A stretch of DNA of 64,000 nt from Allopusillimonas sp048270225 (lineage in GTDB: Bacteria > Pseudomonadota > Gammaproteobacteria > Burkholderiales > Burkholderiaceae_B): assembly GCA_048270225.1 (NCBI GenBank), contig JBLWTG010000007.1:124001-188000 (forward strand), given 5' to 3'. The notes under the pieces were generated by a model. The model was given only the letters and a program-made list of their open reading frames with translations, was not told the origin of the DNA and made no database searches. The translations under genes and the position numbers were made by a program. Below are positions 43,354 through 51,923 of this stretch, in pieces. Every line of letters starts with the position of its first letter. The stretch's first letter is position 1.

Positions 43354-44238
43354 CTAGAGAAATCCCCAGGCGAAACCTTCACCAGTACGCCGGGCCGTGC
43401 CGGCCGACGTTCCTGCGAAATGTGGTGTGAACAGCAGAGCGTTTTTTTGAGCAGCACGATCAAGCAACCAACGACGCGAACGAGTAGCGCCTTCGTGATC
43501 GGCACAGAACATAGAATTCCAGTGCGGACGATACACCTGAAGGGGATGATGCCATACATCACCAGTAAAAATCGCGCATTCCCCCGCTGATTCAATCTCG
43601 ATCGACATGTGACCGGGGCTGTGTCCTGGTGTCGGCTTGAATCGAATGCCAGGTAGATACTCTCCCCCCTGCGCTCCGATTTCGTCAGCGAGCCCCGCCT
43701 CAATCACCGGAAGGACGCTGTCTTCGAAGACAATCCTGCGGCTGGCTGCTGCGTCAGTGTCATAGAACTCGCGCTCAACAGTTGGAAACACATAGCGCGC
43801 GTTTGGAAACGTCGGCACCCACTTTCCCTCATGCAAGCGAGTGTTCCACCCAACGTGATCAACATGCAGATGAGTGTGCAAGACAAGGTCAACATCATCG
43901 GGGCTCACACCCGCGAGTGCGAGGCGTTGAAGAAACGGTGTGTCCAGTTGATGAAAGATAGCTCCGAAAGGACGATCTTTATGATTTCCGATTCCGGTGT
44001 CGACCAATATGGTCCGACCTCCGATGCGGACCACCCAAGTATGGACGCTGAGGAGCAAATTCTCCTCAGATGCGTCCAAATGATCGCCAGCGAGCCACGG
44101 GCGATGCTCGGTGATTACTTCCGGGTCAAACTGCGAAAACAAAGTGGACGCTTTGAGCGATAAGTGTCGTTCGGTGACCTTCGTGACGGTCGCGTCTCCA
44201 ACACGATAAATACGATTATTGTCGTTCATAGAGGTCAT
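43354..44238 (-). CDS. Metallo-beta-lactamase-fold hydrolase
   Basis: 294 residues with the zinc motif HTHLHVDHVGW, a further His in GHSPGHMSIE, Asp in FTGDVWHHP and final His in TPHFAGTSAG. No signal peptide, so it is cytoplasmic. Relatives act on lactones, thioesters or cyclic amides. It overlaps the MFS gene by 4 bp (ATGA) and is the last of three genes (deacylase, MFS, MBL) on this strand. Its 3' end runs up to the fumarase remnant. Confidence 0.87.
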   Translation of the reverse strand: MTSMNDNNRIYRVGDATVTKVTERHLSLKASTLFSQFDPEVITEHRPWLAGDHLDASEENLLLSVHTWVVRIGGRTILVDTGIGNHKDRPFGAIFHQLDTPFLQRLALAGVSPDDVDLVLHTHLHVDHVGWNTRLHEGKWVPTFPNARYVFPTVEREFYDTDAAASRRIVFEDSVLPVIEAGLADEIGAQGGEYLPGIRFKPTPGHSPGHMSIEIESAGECAIFTGDVWHHPLQVYRPHWNSMFCADHEGATRSRRWLLDRAAQKNALLFTPHFAGTSAGTARRTGEGFAWGFL

Positions 44239-45560
44239 GCTTCCTTATGAGTGTTCGCCAACAATGTCGAACGGGGGACGAGCTGATTGGCAAGCATCAC
44301 CACACCACCCGCGACAAGCAACATCACCATCACGATCATGCCAACCTGCATGCTTCCTGTCGCTGACTTCACGGTGCCGATGATCACCGGGCTGAAGAAG
44401 CCACCCAGAACCCCAACAACATTGATAAAAGCGATACCGCCGGGTGCAGAGGCACCTTTCAGAAGGTCTCCAGGGATGGCCCACAACACCGTGTATGATG
44501 CCCACATCAGCGCAGTAGCGATCGTAATGGCAGAGAGAGACACGAGCAGGCTTGTGGAATACACCGTTGCAAGCAGTAATGCGCCCGCGCCGACGATGCT
44601 GCACACCGCACTGTGAACGCGTCGCTCCCCAAATCGATCCGAGCTGCAGGAAAGTGCATACATGGCAGCGATGGACGCAACGTATGGTACTGCCGACCAC
44701 ATTCCGATTTCCATCGTGCTGACCGTGCCCGCAGCCCTGATGATAGTCGGCAACCAGAAACTCACTGTATAGATGCCGCAAATTACACAGAAATTGCTGA
44801 ACGCCAGCGCGAGAACAGATGGATTGCGCACCGCCGCGAGCAAGGCGCGATGGGCGCCCTGTGCACCAGGCGTAGCGGCAAGCTCCCGGTTCAGTGCAGC
44901 TTTTTCCGAAGGTGACAGCCACTTGGCGTCATCGATCCGATCAGTCAGGAAAAACCAGGCGACCACACCCAGAACAGCACAGGGCAGCCCTTCGACGAGG
45001 AACATCCACTGCCAGCCCGCCAGGCCGTGCGAGCCTGCCAGCGCAGTCATAACCCAGCTTGATACTGGACCGCCAACCATGCCGCCAATCGGTCCTGCAG
45101 CCATGACAACCGCCATCACTCGCGCCATTCGCGCCGGCGGATACCAGTACGTCAGGTACAGAATCATTCCGGGGGCAAAGCCGGCCTCAAAAACACCGAG
45201 CAGGAAACGCAAACCATAGAACGAATGCGCGTCATGCACGAACATCATGGATGCGGAGACAAGGCCCCATAAAACCATAATCCGTGCGACGGTTCTCCGG
45301 GCGCCTATGCGAGGTAGAAGCAAGTTGCTCGGAATCTCGAACAGAACGTAGCCAATGAAGAAGATCCCTGCCCCGATCCCATATACGGCATCGGACAAGC
45401 CCAGGTCGCTCTGCATCTGAAGCTTGCCAAAGCCGATATTGATACGGTCCAGAAATGCCAGCATATAGCACAGGGTCAAGAACGGCAGCAGCCGTAACGA
45501 TATTTTTCGATATACGTCGTCCAAGCCGTGCTGCGAATTTGCGGAGGTTAAAGTCGGCAT
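44235..45560 (-). CDS. MFS transporter, ACS family
   Basis: 441 residues with 12 predicted helices and the ACS signatures LCYMLAFLDRINIGFGKLQM, IGARRTVARIMVLWG and EAGFAPGMILYLTYWYP. It is more distant from the MFS proteins at 35070 and 51924 than those are from each other. It lies 15 bp after the deacylase gene, so it probably imports the substrate of the deacylase and MBL enzymes. Confidence 0.9.
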   Translation of the reverse strand: MPTLTSANSQHGLDDVYRKISLRLLPFLTLCYMLAFLDRINIGFGKLQMQSDLGLSDAVYGIGAGIFFIGYVLFEIPSNLLLPRIGARRTVARIMVLWGLVSASMMFVHDAHSFYGLRFLLGVFEAGFAPGMILYLTYWYPPARMARVMAVVMAAGPIGGMVGGPVSSWVMTALAGSHGLAGWQWMFLVEGLPCAVLGVVAWFFLTDRIDDAKWLSPSEKAALNRELAATPGAQGAHRALLAAVRNPSVLALAFSNFCVICGIYTVSFWLPTIIRAAGTVSTMEIGMWSAVPYVASIAAMYALSCSSDRFGERRVHSAVCSIVGAGALLLATVYSTSLLVSLSAITIATALMWASYTVLWAIPGDLLKGASAPGGIAFINVVGVLGGFFSPVIIGTVKSATGSMQVGMIVMVMLLVAGGVVMLANQLVPRSTLLANTHKEA

Positions 45561-45575
45561 CTCATTCTCCGTTTA

Positions 45576-46589
45576 TCAGTCAAGCACCGTGCCGGATGCC
45601 AGAAGAACTACGCAATCGCCTGGCTCGAGGCCTGCGAACGAGCGCAGACAAACAACCATGCCATCGCCGTCAAATTTTAATTCGAACGGTTTGGCCCATG
45701 GCGCATGCGGATTGAATACCCGGCCGGCCAGTTGGCCTTTCTTGACGTGATCGCCTAGTTTGACGGTAGGCTCAAACACACCATTAACTGGAGAAAACAC
45801 ATAGTGGCTTTGCCCCTCAACCTGCAGGTACTGCGTGTCAAAACGTGGGCTTGTGGCGGTTTCTTTTCGAGTGATGCCTAACGCGGTGAGCAGTCTTGAG
45901 AGTCCCTCTTCGACAATGGCCAGTCCTTCAGGGTTGCAAGTACCGTAGCCACCGAACTCACCACACAAGAAAACCTTCTCCTGGCGTGCCGCAGACGCGG
46001 CATAAGTACGATCTTCGCCAAGCATATCCATGATCATGGCATGAGGAGCCGCGAATGATTTCACCAGGCTTAGATACTCTGACCGCGCAGGCTGCTCACG
46101 TGGAGGATAGATCAACAACATGGGCATATGGTTAAACGACTCTCCGCCAGCATGAATATCGAAGATAACGTCGGCGCGCGCAATGAGCTCGGTATCCACA
46201 TAATGCGCGATAATCTCAGTGATCGACCCGTTGTTCTTGCCAGGGAAAACACGGTTCATATTTGCCTGGTCGATCGGTGAAGTACGCTTTCCTGCCAGAA
46301 ATGCGGGAAAGTTCAACCCCGGAACAACAATAATGCGTCCGTTGATGGCGGCTTGTGGAAGTCTCTGCAACAGCTTCATCAGTGCGACGGGCCCCTCATA
46401 CTCGTCGCCATGAGTGCCCCCCGTCAGCAGCAGTGTGGGGCCATCACCATTCTTTAGCATCGCGACAGGAATGGGAATATGGCCGTATCCCGATCGGTCC
46501 ACCGAATGCGGCACACGCAGGGTGCCGGTCTGAAAACCGTCCTCATCGAATCGAATCTCCGTGGAAATACGGGAAACTTGAGTATTCAT
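45576..46589 (-). CDS. Succinylglutamate desuccinylase/aspartoacylase-family (M14) deacylase
   Basis: The ATG at 46589 with GGAGG upstream gives 337 residues. The zinc motif GGTHGDEYEGP supplies His and Glu, and the third ligand is in VIFDIHAGGESF. A C-terminal beta-barrel half (FSPVNGVFEPTVKLGDHVKKGQLAG) is typical of AstE/AspA-like members. It removes an acyl group from an N-acyl amino acid or ectoine-like compound. First gene of a three-gene operon; a 19-bp palindrome lies about 100 bp upstream. Confidence 0.85.
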   Translation of the reverse strand: MNTQVSRISTEIRFDEDGFQTGTLRVPHSVDRSGYGHIPIPVAMLKNGDGPTLLLTGGTHGDEYEGPVALMKLLQRLPQAAINGRIIVVPGLNFPAFLAGKRTSPIDQANMNRVFPGKNNGSITEIIAHYVDTELIARADVIFDIHAGGESFNHMPMLLIYPPREQPARSEYLSLVKSFAAPHAMIMDMLGEDRTYAASAARQEKVFLCGEFGGYGTCNPEGLAIVEEGLSRLLTALGITRKETATSPRFDTQYLQVEGQSHYVFSPVNGVFEPTVKLGDHVKKGQLAGRVFNPHAPWAKPFELKFDGDGMVVCLRSFAGLEPGDCVVLLASGTVLD

Positions 46590-46692
46590 GATTGCCTCCG
46601 CCGTGGAAAAGTAGGGCTGACACATATCGTCGCCACACCTTGAATCATGAAGACTCACGGAAAACTATTCCAATGCCGATTACTACGTCAAT

Positions 46693-46711
46693 CGATGCCT
46701 CTGAGGCATCG
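46693..46711. promoter_or_regulatory. 19-bp near-perfect palindrome upstream of the deacylase operon
   Basis: CGATGCCTC and its exact complement are separated by a single T. The dyad is 104 bp upstream of the deacylase start and about 97 bp after the LysR stop. It is too tight for a good hairpin, so an operator is likelier. Confidence 0.45.
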
Positions 46712-46807
46712 CCCGAGCTGAGGGGCATGGCGACAAACTGCGCGCCAGTCCATTGACTCAAATGCGGCAATACACGGCTTCAACGGCCGCGAACTGTCAG
46801 AACAGAA

Positions 46808-47704
46808 TTAATTTGCCTCTGCGTGCAAGGAGTCAAGCATGGCAATGAAACGAGCCAATGTCGGATTCAGATTCTCTTTTCGATAAGCGAATGCGAAAGG
46901 AATGATGGCTGGAAAATCAGCTATTTCCAGAAACTGCACTCTTGCGGGCGGACGGTGTCGATTGCTCGCATTCACGATCGCCGCGCCGATACCAGCTGAG
47001 ACCAGCGACAAAATAGCGGCTTCGGTCGCTACCTCCTGAACCACGTCCAGCTTGAGCCCGGCTTCGCGACAGGCACCGATCAGATAGTCGTGATAAGAAG
47101 GATAAGTGTGACGGGGAAAGGCGACAAAGGGTTTGCCATTCAGCTCGCTTGCACTGACGACCTGGTCTTCCGCCCACCCCCACTGCCTTGGGACGGCAAG
47201 CAGAACACTTCTCTGAGCAAGGGGTATCAAACTGATATTTTCAGGAAGTTCCTCGAATGTGTAGATGAACCCACCATCTATCCGATTTGCCAGAATCCCA
47301 TCGACCTGCTCGGGAGAATTCAGGGGCAACAACTCCAGTTGAATATCAGGCACTTCGATCTGGTAGCGCGCAAATACGTCGGGCACCAGACCGTCCCAAC
47401 TGCTATTCTCCACAAAACCAACGGACAGACTGCCCTCCAGACCACCCGCAACTCGCTTTGCGGAGCGGGCTGCACTGGCAAGACCACTCAGCGCGGCACG
47501 GGACTCCCGCAAGAATACTTCGCCGGCTGGCGTCACTACGACTCCGGTCGTCGTGCGCTGAAATAGCGCAACTCCGATTTCAGCTTCAAGGTCGTGGATC
47601 TGGCGAGTGATGGCCGGCTGGGTGATATGAATTCGTTCCGCCGCCATTCGGAAGCTCCGACTTTCTGCTACGGCGATAAAGTAGCGCAGATGGCGCAATT
47701 CCAT
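46808..47704 (-). CDS. LysR-family regulator upstream of the deacylase operon
   Basis: The ATG at 47704 (MELRHLRYFIAVAESRSF) with AAAGGT upstream gives 298 residues; a longer frame is not family-like. HTH at about 15-45 (ITQPAITRQIHDLEAEIG). Effector domain from about 90 with VGFVENSSWDG. Same strand as, and 218 bp before, the deacylase/MFS/MBL operon, which it may control. It is followed upstream by another LysR gene in the same direction. Confidence 0.9.
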   Translation of the reverse strand: MELRHLRYFIAVAESRSFRMAAERIHITQPAITRQIHDLEAEIGVALFQRTTTGVVVTPAGEVFLRESRAALSGLASAARSAKRVAGGLEGSLSVGFVENSSWDGLVPDVFARYQIEVPDIQLELLPLNSPEQVDGILANRIDGGFIYTFEELPENISLIPLAQRSVLLAVPRQWGWAEDQVVSASELNGKPFVAFPRHTYPSYHDYLIGACREAGLKLDVVQEVATEAAILSLVSAGIGAAIVNASNRHRPPARVQFLEIADFPAIIPFAFAYRKENLNPTLARFIAMLDSLHAEAN

Positions 47705-47775
47705 TTCGCACCTTTGATAATTATGTTGCACGGCCCAAGGGAATGTTATCTCAAAGGCATACAGCGATTCTCTAA

Positions 47776-48711
47776 CTACTGTAGGTCTGACCTATCCTGT
47801 TTTCCATGCTTGCCGATCTCCAGAAAGCGATCCCGGATCCATATGCCGGCAGGATCACTTTGGGCACGCGGATGCCATGCCATCGCCAGGCGAAAAGGCG
47901 GCATACGAAATGGAAGGGGAATCAAATCAACAAATGTCGAATGGCGTTCGAGCAATTTTCTCGGAAGACTTGCCACACCATCAGTCTGAGCCAGAACAAG
48001 CGCCACTTGGTTATAGTTGGGCACAGTAGCGACTACGTTTCTCTCCACGCCCAGTTCGGACAGAACTGCGTCCACGGGAGTGGAGAAGCCTGCCCGCGAT
48101 GAAACGACGACATGTCGCAGATCGCAATACTCCGTCAGATCAGGTGTTCCGGTACCTCGAGGGTGTCCACAACGTTGTGCCAGTACGAAGTCATCGCTGA
48201 GAAGAAAGCGGGCCTTAAGGGCTTCGGGTACCTTGTCTATATCTCCTAGAAAGAGATCGACCTCGCGACGCGCCATGCGCTCAACCAGACCGGCGTCGTC
48301 CGCAGGCACGACGGCCATCCGCAACTTGTGGTTGGCATAACTCATCACCTTCGCCATGACGTCCAGTGCCAAGATCGTGAACACACTGTCATTTGTTGCG
48401 ACGACGAACGTTCTTGCCGAGGTTCGAGGATCAAATTCGTGAGATTGCGCCACGGCATCGCTTAGCCTGACCAGTGCCTCCGACAGGACGGGACGCAACG
48501 CTAGCGCCCTTTCGGTCGGCACCATGCCGCGTCCCGTTTCAGAAGGGACAAGCAGCGGGTCCTGGAACAGATCGCGCAAACGAGAAAGGTGGCCCGACAG
48601 CGTCGACTGACCGATGTGCAGGCGCTGCGCTGCATGCGTCACGTTCAACTCATCCAGCAAGGTGTCCAACGAAATCAGCAGATGCAACTCTGATTTTTTC
48701 ATATCGAACAT
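47776..48711 (-). CDS. LysR-family regulator divergent from MBL hydrolase 2
   Basis: The ATG at 48711, seven bases after GGGAGG, gives 311 residues. The HTH (LDELNVTHAAQRLHIGQSTLSGHLSRLRDLF) is of the NodD/NahR-like branch; the PSETGRGMVPTERALAL linker is typical. It diverges from the signal-peptide MBL gene (115 bp between), which it probably activates. Confidence 0.9.
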   Translation of the reverse strand: MFDMKKSELHLLISLDTLLDELNVTHAAQRLHIGQSTLSGHLSRLRDLFQDPLLVPSETGRGMVPTERALALRPVLSEALVRLSDAVAQSHEFDPRTSARTFVVATNDSVFTILALDVMAKVMSYANHKLRMAVVPADDAGLVERMARREVDLFLGDIDKVPEALKARFLLSDDFVLAQRCGHPRGTGTPDLTEYCDLRHVVVSSRAGFSTPVDAVLSELGVERNVVATVPNYNQVALVLAQTDGVASLPRKLLERHSTFVDLIPLPFRMPPFRLAMAWHPRAQSDPAGIWIRDRFLEIGKHGKQDRSDLQ

Positions 48712-48826
48712 TCCGATACCTCCCATCGAAACTAACAATTAACGATCCTCTGGACATCCTCTTTACACTTTGACTTATTGCATCCAGCACTATATCGCAC
48801 AACCTCTTTTTCAAAAGGAAACCCAA

Positions 48827-49813
48827 ATGCGTCGATCGCTCCTTTCCATGTCCCTGGTCATTGCCGCAGTGCTCTCACCTGCCATCAGCCCCACGCTGGC
48901 CACGGCAGCGGACGGCCCTCCATCCTCGATCAGTCATTTCCAGGCCGGTTACTACCATTTCAAGATCGGCGAGATCGAGATCATCGCACTATCTGATGGC
49001 ACGCTACCGATCCCCGCGGACAAGCTGCTTACGAACGTCCGGACCGGCGAGGTCGCATCGCGCCTTGCGCACACATACCAGAGCACGGATGTCCAGGCGT
49101 CCATCAATGCGTTCCTAATCAAGGCCGGTGACCGGCTCATTATGGTAGACGCCGGCACGGGCGAACTTTATGGTCCCAATCTGAACAAGTTGGGCGCAAG
49201 CCTCAAGTCTGCGGGCTACAAACCGGAACAAATCACCGACATCCTGATCACTCACATCCACACAGACCACACCGGCGGCCTGATGGATGGCCATCGCATG
49301 GTTTTCCCCAACGCAACCCTGCACATTGAGCAAAAGGAAATCGACTACTGGTTAAATCCGGATCATCGCAAACAAGCACCTGAATCGATGAAGAAGTACT
49401 TCGACGAAGCATCCGCCAAAGTCCAGCCCTACGTGGATGCAGGGAAAGTGAAGCCATTCAGCGGGGAAACCTTGCTGTTCCCAGGAATCCGATCCATTCC
49501 TGCCCCCGGCCACACACCAGGTCATACCCTCTATTCACTCGAGAGCCAGGGAAAGAAACTCGTGTTCTGGGGAGATCTGCTTCATGTCGCGGAAGTGCAA
49601 CTTCCCCGACCGGATGTCACGATCGTCTTTGACGTGGACCCCAAAGCTGCCGCAGCCACCCGCAAAAAGGTGCTCGCAGACGCAGCGAAGGGCGGCTATT
49701 GGATCGCGGGAGACCACGTATCATTTCCCGGTGTGGGACATGTGCAGGTCGCTGGGGACGGATACCGCTGGATTCCCATTACCTATATCAATGATTATTA
49801 CAAGAGGAAGTAA
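48827..49813 (+). CDS. Secreted metallo-beta-lactamase-fold hydrolase
   Basis: The ATG at 48827 with AAAGGAAA upstream gives 328 residues; it begins with a Sec signal (MRRSLLSMSLVIAAVLSP, ATA cleavage). Zinc motif ITHIHTDHTGGL, further His in PGHTPGHTLY, Asp in FWGDLLH and final His in GDHVSFPGVGH. Close in layout to quorum-quenching lactonase-like and other periplasmic MBL hydrolases. The periplasmic location contrasts with the cytoplasmic MBL at 43354. Probable LysR target. Confidence 0.87.
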   Translation: MRRSLLSMSLVIAAVLSPAISPTLATAADGPPSSISHFQAGYYHFKIGEIEIIALSDGTLPIPADKLLTNVRTGEVASRLAHTYQSTDVQASINAFLIKAGDRLIMVDAGTGELYGPNLNKLGASLKSAGYKPEQITDILITHIHTDHTGGLMDGHRMVFPNATLHIEQKEIDYWLNPDHRKQAPESMKKYFDEASAKVQPYVDAGKVKPFSGETLLFPGIRSIPAPGHTPGHTLYSLESQGKKLVFWGDLLHVAEVQLPRPDVTIVFDVDPKAAAATRKKVLADAAKGGYWIAGDHVSFPGVGHVQVAGDGYRWIPITYINDYYKRK

Positions 49814-49842
49814 GTGAACATCTAGACCGCGTCGGCGCCAGT

Positions 49843-51336
49843 TCATTTTCCAGCAAAAAATGGCCCTAAAGGACCAATACGCAAGCCGGCTCTTAGACGC
49901 CGCCAGGGAAGATCAGCTGGGTCCGCCACGACGGCTCCGGGTGCCTTTGCGATGAGCGTCGCCTGCGCGATAGAATCAAAATCCGCACGAAAGTGAACAG
50001 AGCTTTTATTTACCAGTATTTTCATCTTCTCAGGATCAAGACCCACTACTCGATATAGGTTCCGATCCATCATCTGAGGGGGATGCTCCGAACTCACCAC
50101 CACCGAGACTCCCCCGATTTTCAACAGCGCAGCGGGCCCTAGTTTCACGTCCATGCCGTTCAACATCGGCCCGCCGAAGCGACACACGCCGTCTGATAGG
50201 GTGACGACCTCAAATACGCCCCGAAAGCGTTCGCCATCGGGAAGGCCGGACTCTCCTCCAAGAGGGATGTCGATCAAAGCACCAATGCCGCTTTCGTGAG
50301 CACATCGCGCTGCGTCAGGGTCATACACGACGCCAAAAGCAGCGTCTTGAGCATTCTTGGATATCAGTGCACGCAGCATACCGGTCGTGTTCGACTCCCC
50401 TCCTGCACCGGGGTTATCCTGCGTGTCGGCGATAACTACAGGCTTCGAAGCCGTCTTTGATAACCGCAGCGCCTGCTCGACCGCCGCCTCCGGCGACAAG
50501 AAATGCGCCTGCCAGGATGCCTCAGAGGCTACAAGTTCGTCCGCCAAAACCGTTACGGCACGATCCGCCTCTCTCTCATCCGCACTGTAGCCCCAGATTG
50601 TCGGACCACACTCAGGAAAGTCTGCAGCGGGAAATCCCAAGGCAAATGAAAGCGAGGCCAGTCCGGCGCCCTCAATCGCCTCAAGCCGCCGATATGCCCC
50701 ATACGCCGGTTCTACAAGCGTACACATGGAATTCAAAGGAATCAAAAAGGGGAGTTTGCGCCACGCACAATGCCAACGCGAACCATTGAGCCGCTCGCGC
50801 ATCAGCTTCGCAGCACGCTGTCCGGTAATCGCCATGTCTACATGAGGGTACGTACGATAGCCCACGATCGCATCGGCAAGTCGCAACATCCGCTCAGTGA
50901 CATTCGCGTGAAGGTCCACTGTGGCGATGATAGTCACGTCGTCTCCCACGACTCGCCTCAATCGCTCCAGCAGTTCACCCTCTCCATCGTCGGCTTGCTC
51001 GGCTACCATAGCTCCATGCAAATCCAGGTAGATCGCGTCAGCCTGTTCAATGCGGGCAGCCTGGACGATTTCTCCGGCGATGCGCTCGAACGCGTCGTGC
51101 TGCACCTCTGCGGAAGGCCCCGCACCGGCCCATACGACAGGCACAAGTTGGTGACCGTCTCGCTCAATCTCCTTGATGAAGCCGCCAACCGGAATGTTCA
51201 CCTCCCGTAAGGTCAACATTTCCCGTCCACGCTTCAGGGCTGGAAAAGTTTCGCCATTGACAAAATTCTCGTAACCCGCGTGGAGGGCGACAAAAGTGTT
51301 CGTTTCATGTTGGAAACCAGCAAGGAGTATTTTCAT
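49843..51336 (-). CDS. M81-family metallopeptidase (MlrC-like), copy 2
   Basis: 497 residues with the family motifs AGFQHETNTF, YLDLHGAMV, TVDLHANVT, YRTYPHVDMAITGQRAA, ADTQDNPGAGGESNTT and KSSVHFRADFDSIA. It is a clear but diverged relative of copy 1 at 41649. It is convergent with the secreted MBL gene and divergent from the MFS gene at 51924, with the shared element copies B and C in the 587 bp between. No Bug protein is attached, so its substrate probably enters by the neighbouring MFS carrier. Confidence 0.9.
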   Translation of the reverse strand: MKILLAGFQHETNTFVALHAGYENFVNGETFPALKRGREMLTLREVNIPVGGFIKEIERDGHQLVPVVWAGAGPSAEVQHDAFERIAGEIVQAARIEQADAIYLDLHGAMVAEQADDGEGELLERLRRVVGDDVTIIATVDLHANVTERMLRLADAIVGYRTYPHVDMAITGQRAAKLMRERLNGSRWHCAWRKLPFLIPLNSMCTLVEPAYGAYRRLEAIEGAGLASLSFALGFPAADFPECGPTIWGYSADEREADRAVTVLADELVASEASWQAHFLSPEAAVEQALRLSKTASKPVVIADTQDNPGAGGESNTTGMLRALISKNAQDAAFGVVYDPDAARCAHESGIGALIDIPLGGESGLPDGERFRGVFEVVTLSDGVCRFGGPMLNGMDVKLGPAALLKIGGVSVVVSSEHPPQMMDRNLYRVVGLDPEKMKILVNKSSVHFRADFDSIAQATLIAKAPGAVVADPADLPWRRLRAGLRIGPLGPFFAGK

Positions 51337-51587
51337 ATGGATTTCGGGATAGTACGAGAGTAGCCAGACACCGTGTCTGTCAATTGGCCAATAGCCGGGC
51401 AGTGTGCATCAAGCGGCAATAGTGCTTGGTACGGCGGCAGCGGCTCTACATAGGGTTTGTTGTCAGATACAACAATGCAACGTCCGTCAAGGCATCGGCT
51501 CCAGAAAGCGGGCCAAATGAAAGTTGTTTTCGGCAAAAAATCGCGTTCCGGATCTACACCATGTAATGGCGTAATCGTGATGCCCAA

Positions 51588-51611
51588 CTAACATATCAAT
51601 TGTCGTCAATA
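51588..51611. promoter_or_regulatory. Shared regulatory element, copy C
   Basis: CTAACATATCAATTG, three bases, then TCAAT. It differs from copy A at one base within the first 15. It lies about 250 bp upstream of M81 copy 2. Confidence 0.5.
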
Positions 51612-51712
51612 TAAATTTTAGTCTCAAACACTTAACGCGGGCAAGCACAAAACGAGAATAGTAAAAACCCGTATTGATCAATCAGCAACCAAGGAGAATG
51701 ATTAGCACTCTT

Positions 51713-51737
51713 CTGACATATCAGTTGAGTATCAATA
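51713..51737. promoter_or_regulatory. Shared regulatory element, copy B
   Basis: CTGACATATCAGTTGA then TATCAAT; the first 12 bases CTGACATATCAG are a near-perfect dyad. Similarity with copy A continues some 15 bp further right. It lies about 190 bp upstream of the MFS start. Confidence 0.55.
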
Positions 51738-51923
51738 AGATTAAATGTCGATATCACCGTGATGGCCGCGCTACGAGTCATTTATTTATATACCGATAAA
51801 TTTGAAGCCAATTCCGAAGTTGCCAAATCCAGTCGACACAAAGGGCTACTGGCGACATCAGCCTTTTCGACGTGCAGGCCGCCTACGCTGGCGGGGCCGT
51901 CACCACTCCTATGGAGCAACCCA

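Larger units (their letters stand above)
51337..51923. other. Divergent control region between M81 copy 2 and the MFS gene
   Basis: 587 bp, AT-rich around 51585-51760, with two copies of the shared element and a TTGATCAA palindrome near 51674. The MFS frame stays open back to 51759, but that extension lacks the family N-terminus. No other gene is supported. Confidence 0.5.

Noticed and set aside
43273..43590. 105-codon open frame taken as an intact gene
   Set aside because: Only the first about 23 residues match fumarase; the remainder is antisense to the MBL gene.
28302..51336. Microcystin (mlr) degradation pathway
   Set aside because: M81 (MlrC-like) and an S12 serine hydrolase (MlrB-like family) are present, but they are far apart, there is no MlrA-type membrane protease, and both families are common for other uses.
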